Positions 47,343 through 58,590 of a stretch of DNA of 64,000 nucleotides are shown piece by piece. A program made the translations under genes and the position numbers. Source of the DNA: Acheta domesticus (Eukaryota; Arthropoda; Insecta; Orthoptera; Gryllidae). The notes under the pieces were generated by a model. It was not told the DNA's origin. It ran no database searches and saw only the letters and a program-made list of their open reading frames with translations. The number at the start of each line of letters is the position of its first letter. Positions within the stretch are counted from its first letter, which is position 1. The stretch is from assembly GCA_031308135.1 (NCBI GenBank), contig JAHLJT010008756.1, forward strand, positions 101,701,746 to 101,765,745, written 5' to 3'.

Positions 47343-48511
47343 TTATGTCGTATTACAATACTTTATATTCCACACATGAAATAAACATTAATTCATATAA
47401 GTGCATAAAACCCTCCAATTTTGTTTCTCACAGAACCAAACCCTAAATAATTGTTTCTAAATGTATAATTGACTCTCTATCCATTACGAAATATCTCGCT
47501 CTAACCACCTTAAACACTAACAGGCGTTAAGGTTAAATTATTGGACAATTCTTAAATTTAACACGAGATTAGAGAGGTTATCGTTGTCTTAAGAAACAAA
47601 CAGAATATTTCTCTAATAATCATCATCATCAATAAACTTTATTCGCATCATCATAGATGAATGATGATGAGAAAAACGTTTATTAGCGCACACATACTTG
47701 TTTACATAAGCTTTACAAATTGAAGTAAATTGTCGTTGCTCGGGTATTTGCTTATCCCAAGTATCTAATAGACATGAAAGAAATGAATACTCTATAGTGT
47801 AAAATGAAAGTAATTTTGTTTCGATTCTCGCCATGACCCTTTCCACTCTCACTAGTCCCCCAGTCCCGCATTCTTCATCAAGTGCCACATCACCAATGCA
47901 ATTAGACTAAGCAGGAATCATCACCAGTATTATAAGACTTAATATCCGGATAATACGTTTCTAAACAGTAAGATACTAAAACTAAACCATCTCAATCTAA
48001 TATAATTTAAAGTTAATTAGACCTACTAATTAAAAACATCATTGACAAAACAAATAGTAATTCTAAAATAATGAAACGAGATAAATATTATCATCCCTCA
48101 CTGCCGTTGTCCCCTACCCGATAGTGCCCCTGCCAGTAACATGGCAGCGAAATCTCTAACACACAAAAGCATGGCGGGTTGCATAGAAACTAAATTATTT
48201 TGTAAAACAGGAACAAATTGGGATGACATCGTTCAGATCGCGAACCTCCCTTACTTTCCCTCGGTCGTTCGAAAGAGCACGTTATGCTGGAACAAACACA
48301 CACCTTAGCATCTATATATTGAAATTAGCAGACACACGTAGCAGCGTGATGGAAAATAAAAGAAGAATGAAATCTCAAGCTCAACATAAGTACGAACGAT
48401 TCCTCAATTAAATATTCGTAGTGGCGAACAAGATGATCTTTCATTTGAAAAGAACCCGGCTGCTCAAATGTCATTTATCTGATACACTATTCTTACATTT
48501 AATTAACGCAC
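47343..48511. other. Unassigned DNA
   Basis: AT-rich, apart from the possible LINE tail listed separately at 47619-47890. Confidence 0.5.
47619..47890 (-). other. Possible LINE 3' tail
   Basis: On the minus strand a 91-codon open frame runs into GCGAATAAAGTTTATTGATG and then GATGATGATTATTAG. An AATAAA beside short GAT units looks like the 3' end of some non-LTR retrotransposons, but no RT motif is present. It could also be unrelated unique DNA. Confidence 0.3.
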
Positions 48512-48792
48512 TTGTCTGTCTGTACTTGGCGCGACAGCCTGACAGAGCCTACCAGCAGGAACCCGGCCTCGCGGCCATGGGATAAGGGGTACGTGTGTTT
48601 GGCACATAGACATCCCTACCTCGCATTCTGGTCTTCTCAACCTGCGAAGTGAGTTCTCTCATCGTCACACACCAATATATACTGGGACATTGCAAGGAAA
48701 ACGCACACTATAATCTTTCCCGACCAGGAATCGAACCCGGGGTCGCGTCATGGAAAGTGAGCAAGCTGAACAATGAGCTACACACGAGGGTC
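48512..48792 (-). mobile_element. SINE2 copy, tRNA-derived
   Basis: Minus-strand head: A-box region TGTAGCTCATTGTTCAGC, then B-box GGGTTCGATTCCTGG (about 48742-48728). The body extends to a 3' end that reads TGTCGCGCCAAGTAC, followed by an ACAGACAGAC-type tail at 48512-48522. The same 3' end with an ACATACAT tail occurs at 55.45 kb. Confidence 0.75.
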
Positions 48793-49477
48793 TTAATGCA
48801 ATTGTACTGTTTTTTATTGTACTATTACATTTATAATTACACACGTGTTCTTTACCGCTTTATTTTTCCTTAGGCGGCTCCATACATTCGGCATTTGTCG
48901 AGTAACGAGCGATAGCTCGCCGAAACTCGAGTTGTGTGAATAGGTTGCTTACTCCTTGTCAAGCACCAAACATTTTGTATTCGTCCTAAGAGCACGTCAG
49001 CATGTGTCTTTTGGGACACATCGAAGGAAGAACATATTCACCGAGCACCTCGGCTACTCAGGATCGCGTGAGCAATTGCTACATGCCAGAAGCCGTATGT
49101 GTAAAGTCGCCTTTAGGGAAAACAACCTAACATAATTTTAAGTAATCAATGGACGTTCATATTTCAACTAATGTGTTCCTATACAATGATTTCAATTAAC
49201 TATCAAGGCACGATAATGGTAAATTGAACTCAAGGATGTACACATATACACAGTCCATGTAACCTAAAGAAATTTCGATGTTGCATTATCAGTTAAAATG
49301 TTCCATTGAAACTAGGTTCAAAATTAAAATATATAAACGAGGAAAAACTTACATGCCACTCCACCATTCAACTCTTTGTATTCCTCAGGTAAAAACATAA
49401 GCTTCTCTCTCTATGAGGTTTACGAATATCGCCTTACTGATTCTTTTTCTCATTTCGTAACCTCCCACGCCAAAGAG
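48793..49477. other. Unassigned DNA
   Basis: No recognisable gene or repeat. Confidence 0.5.
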
Positions 49478-49590
49478 AACTAGTGGGGCAACAGAATGGC
49501 ACAGACTTTCCCGTATTAGTTTTCTATTTCCTTTTGTCTCAGCAATCTATTCGAATTTGCTACATACTATTGCCAGTCACGGTTAACGAC
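49478..49590 (+). repeat. Family A repeat, 5'-end fragment
   Basis: AACTAGTGGGGCAACAGAAT then CAGACTTTCCCGTATTAG and TTCTATTTCC match the first ~100 bp of complete copies. The match stops near 49590. It shows that the family 5' end has a fixed start. Confidence 0.8.
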
Positions 49591-50004
49591 TTGCCTTGTA
49601 TCACGCGAGTGTTTAAAAATATAGTAAACTTCTAAAAATACATCTATGTCAAACTGTAAAAATTGGCAAAATAAAACGTAGTCAAAATGTTGCATTTTTC
49701 ATAATTATTTTTCGTGAACAAAAAGCCATTTATAGACATACGATATAATATGATCTTTCCTAAATGTCAAATATTTACTAAAAAATGAGTGTCTTATAAA
49801 ATTAGTGTCAAATATCTTGTGTGAAAAATTAGAATCCTCCTATTAGGTAACAAACCCTCTAAAAGACCACTTTAGTCACGGAACCAACAGTGGTTGCTTA
49901 ATACATGTTTCACTGAACTACATTCATAAATGCAGGCTAATCGTCGACTTCAAGTTGACATTTAATCAAATATCGAATACATGAATAATTGTTCATACTG
50001 TGAC
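49591..50004. other. AT-rich unassigned DNA
   Basis: Nothing recognised. Confidence 0.5.
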
Positions 50005-51576
50005 TGTTCACATAGACATGCCGAAAAAAAACATATTTGGAATATTTTAGCAAAGGTAAAATTATTGCCATTGTCATAGTGACAATCGACAGCGCGGAGG
50101 CGGAGGATGTTTGTGTATGTTTATTACGCCAAAGTCGCAAATTAGTGAAAATTTGAGCAGACAACGACAAATAAATAAGGATATTTTAAGTTGTGATATA
50201 CTAATGAGCAATAGAGGCGAGAATAATCTAAATTTTGCAAAATTGTAATAAATTTTAATTGACGTCAGCAGAATGTGTGAAGTGAATGGCGTACACATCA
50301 TGTAAGGGTGCAAGTCATAGCAAAAATAGCAAAATAAGAACAGTTTTGAAGTGTTTAAGGAGGCGGGACACTCGAACAAATTGCACAATTAATTTATTTA
50401 GAAACAGTGAGTATGTTGGAATAAGGAAGAAAACGCAATTTTCGCCATGAAACAATGCCTGGGACAAAAGATGAAAGAGACAGATTGTTCTTTTCCGAGC
50501 TTTCGTGGTGAATGCGAATAGCTAGTGTACGAGACGGCGTACAGATTTCGTAGAGGACGGTCACATTAAGGAGGTGTCGAGACTCGAACGGAGAAGGCGT
50601 TTAGATTATGTTAAGATTTTATTAGCGAAGCGAATGGTGGAAATCGCGAACACTTGAAATGGAGATCCAGGCCTGTGAAAAGCGAGATGATGGAAGCTGG
50701 TTTGACTGGTGATGTGGTGCCCAGCGTTGCCGAAGCTTCAAAAGGGAACTGTTTTAATTTTTTTTTACTGTCAGCATAACGTATGTAAGAAGGCCAAGTT
50801 ATGTGTTTTTGAGAAACGAAAGAAGGAATTAGTCATTCATAAAAATAATTGTAAAATGGCCATGGTTAAAGGGAATACGCGCCGTATTGATTAAGTATTT
50901 TGAATGTTTTGTGTGTGTGTTAAGTGTGTGATATGTACAGGGTGTCCGGGGAAGAAACGTCGAAACTTCGAAAATAAGCTCATAAGGCAATTCTAAGCAT
51001 ATTTTGTCTAATAAACTACGTGGATATTCCGAATGGTTGAGCCGCAATAAGCACTCAAAAGTTGGTTTCAAAAATTGATTTCTAGGCATACATTTGCATT
51101 ATAGAAGCTTAGAAACACTCCATAAACGCATAAGTTGTTTATTATTTAAAAAGAAATTAATATATTTGTTCAGAAAGAAAAATTAAGCGAGAAATGTTTC
51201 AAGGGTATTTTTCATTGTATGTTTTATTAACGATGTCATTGGTGAGAGGCGGCAACTATGCCAGTAATATTTAAAGAATAAACCAAACGCTTCGAATAAA
51301 TGGTGGCTTTGATATAAGAATTCTAGTTTTTTTATAATTTTTTGCTACATATTAATATCCTGCAATTACGATAAATACCGTATCCTGTATAGGCGGCTTC
51401 GCCTCCCACGATCCTAAAAAAATGTCTGTGAACGGTTCAGGGTGGTAGGTCACATGCTCGTGTCGTAAGTAAATAAGTAAAGATATAAAGTAAGTAAATA
51501 AGTAAGTCAAGTAATTAAGTAAAGTAATAAAATTAGAAGAAACAGAGAACCACCCCCCGTACCGTTTCAATACGAG
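50005..51576 (-). repeat. Family X repeat, copy 2 (interrupted)
   Basis: Inverted relative to copy 1. From the left: the ~86-bp segment (50005-50091), a single GCGCGGAGGCGGAGGA arm, then the body in reverse complement (GGAGGCGGGACACTCG at about 50360, GAGAGGCGGCAACTATG at about 51243, GATAAATACCGTATCCTG at about 51370). It ends near ACCGTTTCAATACGAG. The body is split by a half-foldback insertion at 50938-51197. Confidence 0.78.
50938..51197. mobile_element. Half foldback MITE (one arm)
   Basis: Starts CAGGGTGTCCGGGGAAG after TA and matches the left arm of the 32.58-kb foldback element up to AAGCGAGAAATG. The second arm is absent. It sits inside family X copy 2, so it arrived after that copy, or came from a foldback element that later lost one arm. 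Confidence 0.85.
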
Positions 51577-51704
51577 ATAACTGTTCATATTCTATCCAAC
51601 ATACATGTTATAATAAGTATATAATAAGTATGTATTAGGCACTTTAGGCTCATATTAATTCCACTCTTGCTAACCTAGCCAGGTTCCCAAGACTGGGTCC
51701 TGTT

Positions 51705-52715
51705 TATACTTTCTCGTCCTTACTTCGTAAGAAGAGAAGGTATTGTAATTGTATGCCGCAAAACGGCGGATTTTCAACCAAAAACACTTATTGTCAGGCC
51801 CTAGTTACGAAAAATAGATAATGGTTTCCTACATAGTAAATTTGTTCATCTAACATGTGCAGTCAGAATCCATGTTATGTGGGATCTTGATACCGAAAAA
51901 TCTATTGAAGGCAAAACGCCTGTCTGCCCTTCTGTCTGAGGTCAAAGGTTGCACCTAAACCTTTCACACGATTTTCTCCAAAATTGATATTCCTCGATCG
52001 ATTTAAAGAAAATCGTGTCCTTGCGAGTTTCAAACAAAAATTTTAAGTTTTGGAGTGCTTTACATGAAGCCTTAACATTTTCAGAATTTTCTCAAAAATA
52101 GCTCCAAATTTTTTGATTAAACTTTCCTCTCAGATAGAATAATAAGCGCGTAAAAGAATGGACAATAGGTCTCGTTTCCGTTGAAATACCTGATTTTTTA
52201 AAAATTGCAAAACTTCAAACTTTCTTTCAGCGTCTTTCTACAACTAATATATTGAAGTTAGAGATAGAAAAATTTATTTTCTCAGAGATGGCTCCAAATA
52301 TTTTCGTTAAATTTTTTCCTCGTGCGTATCAAAGAACTGTAAAATAATTGGCGTTAGTCGTATTTCCGGCAAACTCTCTGAATTTTCAAGAACTGCAAAA
52401 AGACAATATTGCAAAACTACAAATTTGAAAACCGGAATTTTTGTCTTAAAATCTTTTGTAAAATAATCAGAACTTTAGAAAAGATAGTGTACATTTTTTT
52501 TTGAAAAAATTGTATTTTTTCGTAATTCCTGCTTGAAATTAACTCATGTTATTAAAAAACACTTTCTGAAAACCGCTCCATATTTTTTATTTACATTTTT
52601 TCAACTGATGAACAAGAGACGCTTAAAACAATAGCGCAGGTCTCATTTTCGTCAAGTTCTCTTTTCGAGAATTGCCTTTCGAAAACTGCAAAAGTTGGAA
52701 ATTATGCGAGGAAGT
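51705..52715 (-). repeat. Family A repeat, diverged and 5'-truncated
   Basis: The left end, TATACTTTCTCGTCC with TTCGTAAGAAGAGAAGG, is the family 3' end, followed by CCGCAAAACGGCGGATTTTC and GATCTTGATACCGAAAAAT. It lacks the long GACGG tract (only GCCTGTCTGCCC remains). Its interior shares more with the 4.8-kb copy than with the other four, which suggests a second subfamily. Confidence 0.75.
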
Positions 52716-53639
52716 ATGTGCTGATATAGCTACTCTAGATTATAAATATAAATTATATAAGTATAAATTACATTTCCTTGAAATAGAAGTATTCAAAAGC
52801 CATCATTAAAAACGATTCATTTATTTCGAATGTTTTTAACCGTCGGCGTACTGATAAATGCTTAACGTTATTAGCACGTCTTTGTTCCTCTGCATTAGGT
52901 CGATATAAGAGTTCAGTAGTAAGAAAAAAATTTAAAAAACACTTGGAAACGAAATTAGTAGGAACGTTTGAAATGTATAATCACATTTACATTAATATTC
53001 ATGAATGTGTTACGTATAAAAAACAAGAGTCTGCTAATAAAACATCAGACCAGAAGACCATTGTCAAGGTTTCACCCCTAACCCAGAGAATCAGAGAATT
53101 AAGGGACTTTGTGTCTAAAATGTGTCAACTTTGTAGAAAAAATATATTGTTGTACACATAAATTTTCTGCAAAGAGAAAATCTTCATCTACATTTTATTC
53201 AAATTATTAAACAAATAATAAACAAACGACATTGAATAGATGATTTAGAATACAATAGGAGGCTTTCATCAAATATTATAGCACTCAGACGTTTTCAAAA
53301 AGTGTGTAAATGGTCATTATGTATGGTCATCAGCATTATAATCAAATCTCCATCAAATGCAAATTCTGATTCATTCCATCATGAGTTTTTTAGGTATGAG
53401 CTTCAAAAGAAAATTTATTTAAAATAAAGTGAATATACCAATCGGATGGAGTAGAGCAAAGTAATCAGTAAATGATATTAAAGGAAAAACGAAATGAGTA
53501 CTTTTACATTGCGAGTTTTGCTAATATTATAACTATTTTGATGCTTTCTGGGGTCTGTGTGGTAATTATTCTGGAAAAAAGATATGCAAAATATTGAAAA
53601 TGTTACGTAATGTGAGCAATCTCAGCGGTCAAGTGCGCA
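52716..53639. other. AT-rich unassigned DNA
   Basis: A 72-codon frame at 52943-53161 has no recognisable motif. Confidence 0.5.
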
Positions 53640-54680
53640 GCAGTTTTCTTTCGTTCAAGGATGCAGCTTTCTAAATAAATCGCCGGCGCCCGAGTCGAAG
53701 ATTCGCCTGGCGCGTGAAGGGGCAACGCGAGCACGTGCGGTAATCCACAACAGGCGCACCTGCACCTGCATCGGCGGCGGCGGCGCGCGCAGGTGAAAAT
53801 GCACTGGGAACTTCCCCTTCACCCCTCCCCGGTGCCCGCTCACCTGTTGTTGGCTTATCAGTGCCGACAACTTTCACGAAGCATCACGTCCCGCCACCCC
53901 CTCCCCTCCGGCAGCGCGTGTTCTTCTTCTTCCTTCCCCAGCCGCCGTTTCTCGCCCTCTTCTCCCTCACCACCGGCGCCATCACCTGTGCCATCTCGGC
54001 TCACGCCCCGTCGCCGACTCCTCCGCCCGAGGCTACGAATCAACGGCGGAAGCTGGCCGCCGGCCGACGTCTTCCCCACCCCTAACTTTCAGTTTTGCCC
54101 CCGCGCGCCGCCGCCCCCACCTCCGCCCGCGCCGCCGCGGGCGCCCGGGGCGTCGCGGGGCGGGCGCCTCCTGATGCTGCTGCTGCTGCTCCTCCTCCTC
54201 CGGCAGCCGCCGGTCGGCGTCGCGGCCTTGGAGGGGGCGACCCGGTTGCGGCGCGTATCTGGGTCGCGGCGGCGGCGGCTGCGGCGGCGGCGACGGCGGC
54301 GGCGGCGGCGCGCGTCGCGGCGCTCCACGCAGCCAGTGCCGCGGCCGACGCCCGCCCGAGCGCACCGCACGCGCCGCCCGCGCCAACCGACGCCGCCGAC
54401 ACCTTCTCCACCGCCAGCGCCCGCTCGCGCCTCGTGCTTCTCCTGCTCGCCAGCGGTGCTTCGCCGCTGCCGCTGCCGCCGCCGCCGCCGCGCCCGCTCC
54501 CCGTCTGTCGGCGCGTTCGAGTCTCCACGGAAAGATGCGGCCCGGAGGGGCGGCTGGCTGCGACGTAGTGTCTTCTGCTCAACGCACAACGCCTCCACGC
54601 ACGGGATTCTGAACGACGCGGGGGACCTGTCAAAAGTGGGCGAAGACATCGCGGAAGAAGGTAAGTGCCGTTGATGGAAG
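53640..54680 (+). promoter_or_regulatory. CpG island 7, candidate promoter and first exon
   Basis: The largest island, about 1 kb and very CpG-rich. Its first third has five CACCTG/CAGGTG E-boxes (53757, 53763, 53790, 53841, 53983) and one CACGTG (53732). Its right end is a consensus 5' splice donor at 54661. A 293-codon plus frame (53793-54674) runs to a stop just past the donor. Several other frames are open too, so coding is not established. A 5' UTR exon is at least as likely. Sequence after the donor is ordinary AT-rich DNA, as expected of an intron. Confidence 0.5.
54653..54669 (+). other. Consensus 5' splice donor
   Basis: GAAG followed by GTAAGT at 54661-54666 matches the metazoan donor consensus (MAG|GTRAGT) exactly. 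It coincides with the end of the CpG-rich block, which makes it more than a chance match. The acceptor is not identifiable in this window. Confidence 0.5.
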
Positions 54681-54989
54681 CGAACATGACGTTTGCTAGC
54701 GATTGTGCTTTTGTTTTTTTTGTTGTTGTTTTTTCGAACTGGAAAAACAATCGTCGACAGCTGGACGATTAGCGTTAATTATGTTGTGTGTCAATGCGTT
54801 CAAGAAGCCGATGTACACAGCTTGAAAAAGTATGTTTGTACAAAACTCGCCCCTCACATATTCCATATAAGTACAGTGAATCTACTTCTTAAAGTGATTT
54901 TCTCCAGAAGCGAACGTTATAAGAAAATAAACGTGTCCTTCCCAGCAGTCAAACTGACTTTTTCCTTTCGTTACAAAAAAAAACGTGGT
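54681..54989. other. AT-rich gap between two islands
   Basis: Would be the start of the intron if the donor at 54661 is used. A short TTTTTTTTGTTGTTG run at about 54714-54728; nothing else. Confidence 0.45.
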
Positions 54990-55235
54990 GGCCGAAGCAA
55001 GCTGCCGTGTAAGGCGTGGAGTGCGGTGTTAAGCGAGCGGGGGAGCTGGGCGAGCGGCCGCGGGGCGCCGGTGCGGCCCACGTGAAGGAAGGCAGCCAAG
55101 CGCGCGGCTCGGGTTTAATGCACGGAGCGGGCAATGATCGTGTGCGGCCGCCGGTGAGGGTCCCGCGTTCGCGCCTCACTGGGGCAACAAACTTCCCTCC
55201 GCGCTTTGGGCTCCGTCAGCTGGCGTTGTTCGGAG
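54990..55235. promoter_or_regulatory. CpG island 8
   Basis: CpG-rich complex sequence about 300 bp after island 7, with GCGGCCGC and several GCGCG blocks. It may be a second promoter or an extension of the island 7 regulatory region. Frames of 76-130 codons are uninformative. Confidence 0.45.
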
Positions 55236-55445
55236 AAGAGAGTTTGGTGCATGTTTTACGTCTGTGGTGTTATATTGCTGAGGGCGATTGTTTTTTATTG
55301 TCATTTGTGTGTTTAACACACTGCTTCTAAACAATATCTGAAAAATTAAATTCTTGTTCCAAACAGCAAAGAAGGAAGGATCGTTCAATGAGACTGGCTA
55401 AAAGTACATGTTACTTGTAGTAACAAAATTGCGGTCAGATTTTGA

Positions 55446-55512
55446 AAGAAGTATGTATGTATGTACTTGGCGCGACAGCCCTGTGAACAGGCTCAGGCCT
55501 ACCGGCGATTTG
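55446..55512 (-). mobile_element. SINE2 3'-end fragment
   Basis: GTATGTATGTATGTAC then TTGGCGCGACAGCCC and AGGCCTACCGGCG match the 3' terminus of the 48.5-kb SINE2. Only the last ~50 bp plus a four-unit tail are present, as expected of severe 5' truncation. Confidence 0.75.
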
Positions 55513-57594
55513 AAAGAAGAACCCCACATATTTTCATTAAAATGGTGTAAATACGTAGTATTTTATAATTTTATCTATAAATCTTAAGAAATTATGACAA
55601 AAACTGTGTTTTGGCAACTTGGTCAGGACAAAAGGATGACGTGAAATTCTAAAATCCAAATTTTGAAGATTTGACACTCTTGAATGTAAAACTTCAAGAA
55701 TTGACAGCCATTTGATAAAAGAAAGCAGCAAACGTCAGAAAGTAAATAACACGAAAATAGCAATAAACGATTGAATTGTGGACTTTCAAGAAAAGTGGAC
55801 AAATTGGGGTTAAAAAGTGAAAAGGATCCAAGTTATGGATATATCAGATGGATTCAGATAGAAAACGGAAAATTAAATAAAATACCTATCTTTTCATGAC
55901 CCTGTCACATCTAATCAAGAAATTTCTACTTTTTGCACTTTGTGTGGTTATAAGACAAACTTTTTACATATTAAACCCAGTTTCTACATCGTTCACGTGA
56001 TTTCACCAAGTTGTAATATTTTATCTTCTTTTGTTCAACATTTTCTAGTCTGTAGACAATGTACAATACGACCTTAAAATTAAATACGTGCAAATTTCTT
56101 TCGCTGCAAGCAAATATTCTGCCGACATTTGGTATTGGACAACGATCAGCAGTTTGATTTCGCGACACATTAAAGATTTCTGAACACTGAATCAGGCCAG
56201 ACACGATCCCCTGAGATAGTGGTAATTTAATGACAAGCAACCAGGAACGTAAGAGGCCTATTCCACGTGCCTTGAATACCAATTTAGGTATTAACGACTT
56301 TCACTGTGATGGGCGTACGGTCTCATTAATTTTCAGTATGCTGTCAATGAAAGGGAAAGGGGCCTGGAAGGCGCCATTGCAGGTAGAGCTTGGGCTAGGC
56401 CTGCACGAGCTGAGTCTGCCCTTTGAGTGCGCGAAAGACAATGCGTTACATACCTAAACGACTCTAGAAAACATTTAAATCGATTTTATATTACTTGCGT
56501 TTCCCTAAAATATTATTATACTATCGTGTACCAAAAAATGTCTAGAAAAGATGAAGTTAAAACTGTTTGTAACCGCGGTTTCAATTAATTTGCATTATTA
56601 ACAGTTTATTGATGAAAAATAATAAATATGATTCTCCCTCTCTTGTTTTCAAAACTCTTATGTGCGTATTGGTCAAGAAGAATCTCTAACGTTTTGTGTC
56701 GCCTAAAAAAGTTCAGAGACCAGTTGTGGAGATCATTGTAAAACATTTGGTTCTTAGAAGATTTATGAAGAGATGTACTTGTCGAGTTCATTAATCTTTG
56801 ACAGATAAAGTACTTTTTATTTTAACAGAGACAAAGCATTGTCGCAAACTGTCGGTTCCAGCAACAGCTTTTACTCCTTTCCCTTGCGCTTAGATAACAG
56901 AGCATGAGGCGTAACCCTCGGTGTCGCCTAAACTCTTACTGTAACTGGAGGCGGCGCGACGCTGTTACGATCGCACTGAAATGGAAGCTGGAGAAAGGGT
57001 TTAGCGATTATCATAATTTACAATGAGTGCTTTTTCTCTTTCGTCAATAGTATTTTCTCTTTTGCGGTTGTCATATTAACCATAAAAAAGAATGCATTTA
57101 ATCCTCATGATAATTCATTACTAAAACTTTATTTGTGATTAGATCTCACTGAGTAAAAATCACTTTTGATAATTATGTGTAACATTTGAAACCAGATTTT
57201 TATCATCACACCTGACTGTGAGGAGTTCAATGATCCGTCGGTGTAAAGAAAATATTTCCTTCAACATGTCTAATCGCTCCCTAGGTGAAAACAGGATGTA
57301 ATTTTGACTTTTTGGTAAGCCTTGAGGAACTGGTGCATATTTTTTGTTGCTTTCACCTTCAGTCTTCTTCCATCCTTGATTAAATCAGTGACAAGAAATG
57401 TAATTATTTTAATTCATTTTTCAAAAATCACCTTGACTTTACAAATAACTTACTAAATTGTTAACCAAAGACTAATTTAATATTTTGTAATCGTTTACTT
57501 ATGTATTATACATTGAGTTACAATATTAGCCAACAACACACTGCAGTTAACAAATACCGTTGTAACATTACAGATAATTTCCAAGTAAACAAAA
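55513..57594. other. AT-rich unassigned DNA
   Basis: A 103-codon minus frame at 55971-56282 and a 75-codon plus frame at 56230-56457 show no recognisable motif. A small GC-rich patch lies at about 56880-56970. Confidence 0.5.
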
Positions 57595-58180
57595 TTGTAA
57601 ACTCGTAAATGAGAAAACAAGGAAATGCAAACATTTAAAATTATTAACCACAAAATAATAATAAATATTACGTAATAACAAAAATATATTAAAATATTAA
57701 GTTAATGTGTATTGCATTAACTTTGTATTTTTTATATTTTTAATTAATGTGAAATATTTTTATTCTTACGTCAAGGGAAGAATTTTTAACTTATTTTGTG
57801 GCATTGTGTAGGCAGCACTTAGTGAGGATGAACTCGTAAGAATGGCTTCACTTTCAATATGAAAAGCAAATTAGAGGATCATAAACGTGACACTCTTTAT
57901 GTAAATAGTCTCAAGAGTTTCTCCCCTGCGAACTTGTGGATGACGCGAAAACAATCTGAAGATGTGTGGTTGGCGACCCGTGTACATTTCTGAAAAATGA
58001 GCTGTGTGCTGAACTCAGGAAAAGCATAATATTGTAAATAAGAAAATGAGAAAATTAAAACTTGAAATTACGAAACAAAATATTCACAAACATTAATAAT
58101 AATTTTTTAAGTGTTAAGTTAATGTGTACTGCATTAATATTTTTGTTATTAACAGATATTTTTATTAAAACATAGTGGGG
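57595..58180. repeat. Imperfect direct repeat, AT-rich
   Basis: About 57595-57745 and 58030-58155 share ATTGTAAA, AATGAGAAAA, AAGTTAATGTGTA(T/C)TGCATTAA and AATAATAA(T) blocks in the same order. About 280 bp of other sequence separates them. Possibly an old segmental duplication. Confidence 0.5.
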
Positions 58181-58315
58181 ATGAAGGACTTGCGTTGCAC
58201 CTGGGCAGGTTTCCCCAACCCGCAGAGAAACAGGCGGACGCGCTCCACAGCAGAGACCGCTCCGCACATCGCCCCGCAGGCCAGCGCGCACGACCGGGCT
58301 CGCCCTTCCGCTCGA
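58181..58315. other. Short GC-rich patch
   Basis: CpG-bearing patch immediately before the duplicated SINE1 3' end. Too short to call an island. Confidence 0.45.
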
Positions 58316-58590
58316 GCAGTTTACAGAGGACGCTTTGTTCATTGATCGATATTGATTAATTGATTGACTGTTCCGGGTGCGTCAACGGCTAAGGTCATTA
58401 GTCCAGTAAGTGTAGTGAACATATGTATCGCTGGAGGTGAGGTTGGTGGCGCAGTTTACAGCGCACGCTTTGTTCGTTGATCGATCAATCTATTGATTAA
58501 TTGATAGACTGATGAGTGTTTCCGGGTGCGTCAACGGCTAAGGTCATTAGTCTCTGAAGTGTAGTGAACATTATTATCCACAGGAGATGG
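58316..58590. repeat. 135-bp tandem duplication at a SINE1 3' end
   Basis: GCAGTTTACAG begins both units (58316 and 58451). Each unit contains ACGCTTTGTTC, a TTGATCGATC-type tail, and GGGTGCGTCAACGGCTAAGG. So flanking DNA plus the SINE tail end were duplicated together. Confidence 0.85.

Noticed and set aside
53793..54674. 293-codon protein-coding gene
   Set aside because: Several frames are open in this CpG-rich block and the peptide is low complexity. I keep the region as a promoter or exon candidate rather than a defined CDS.
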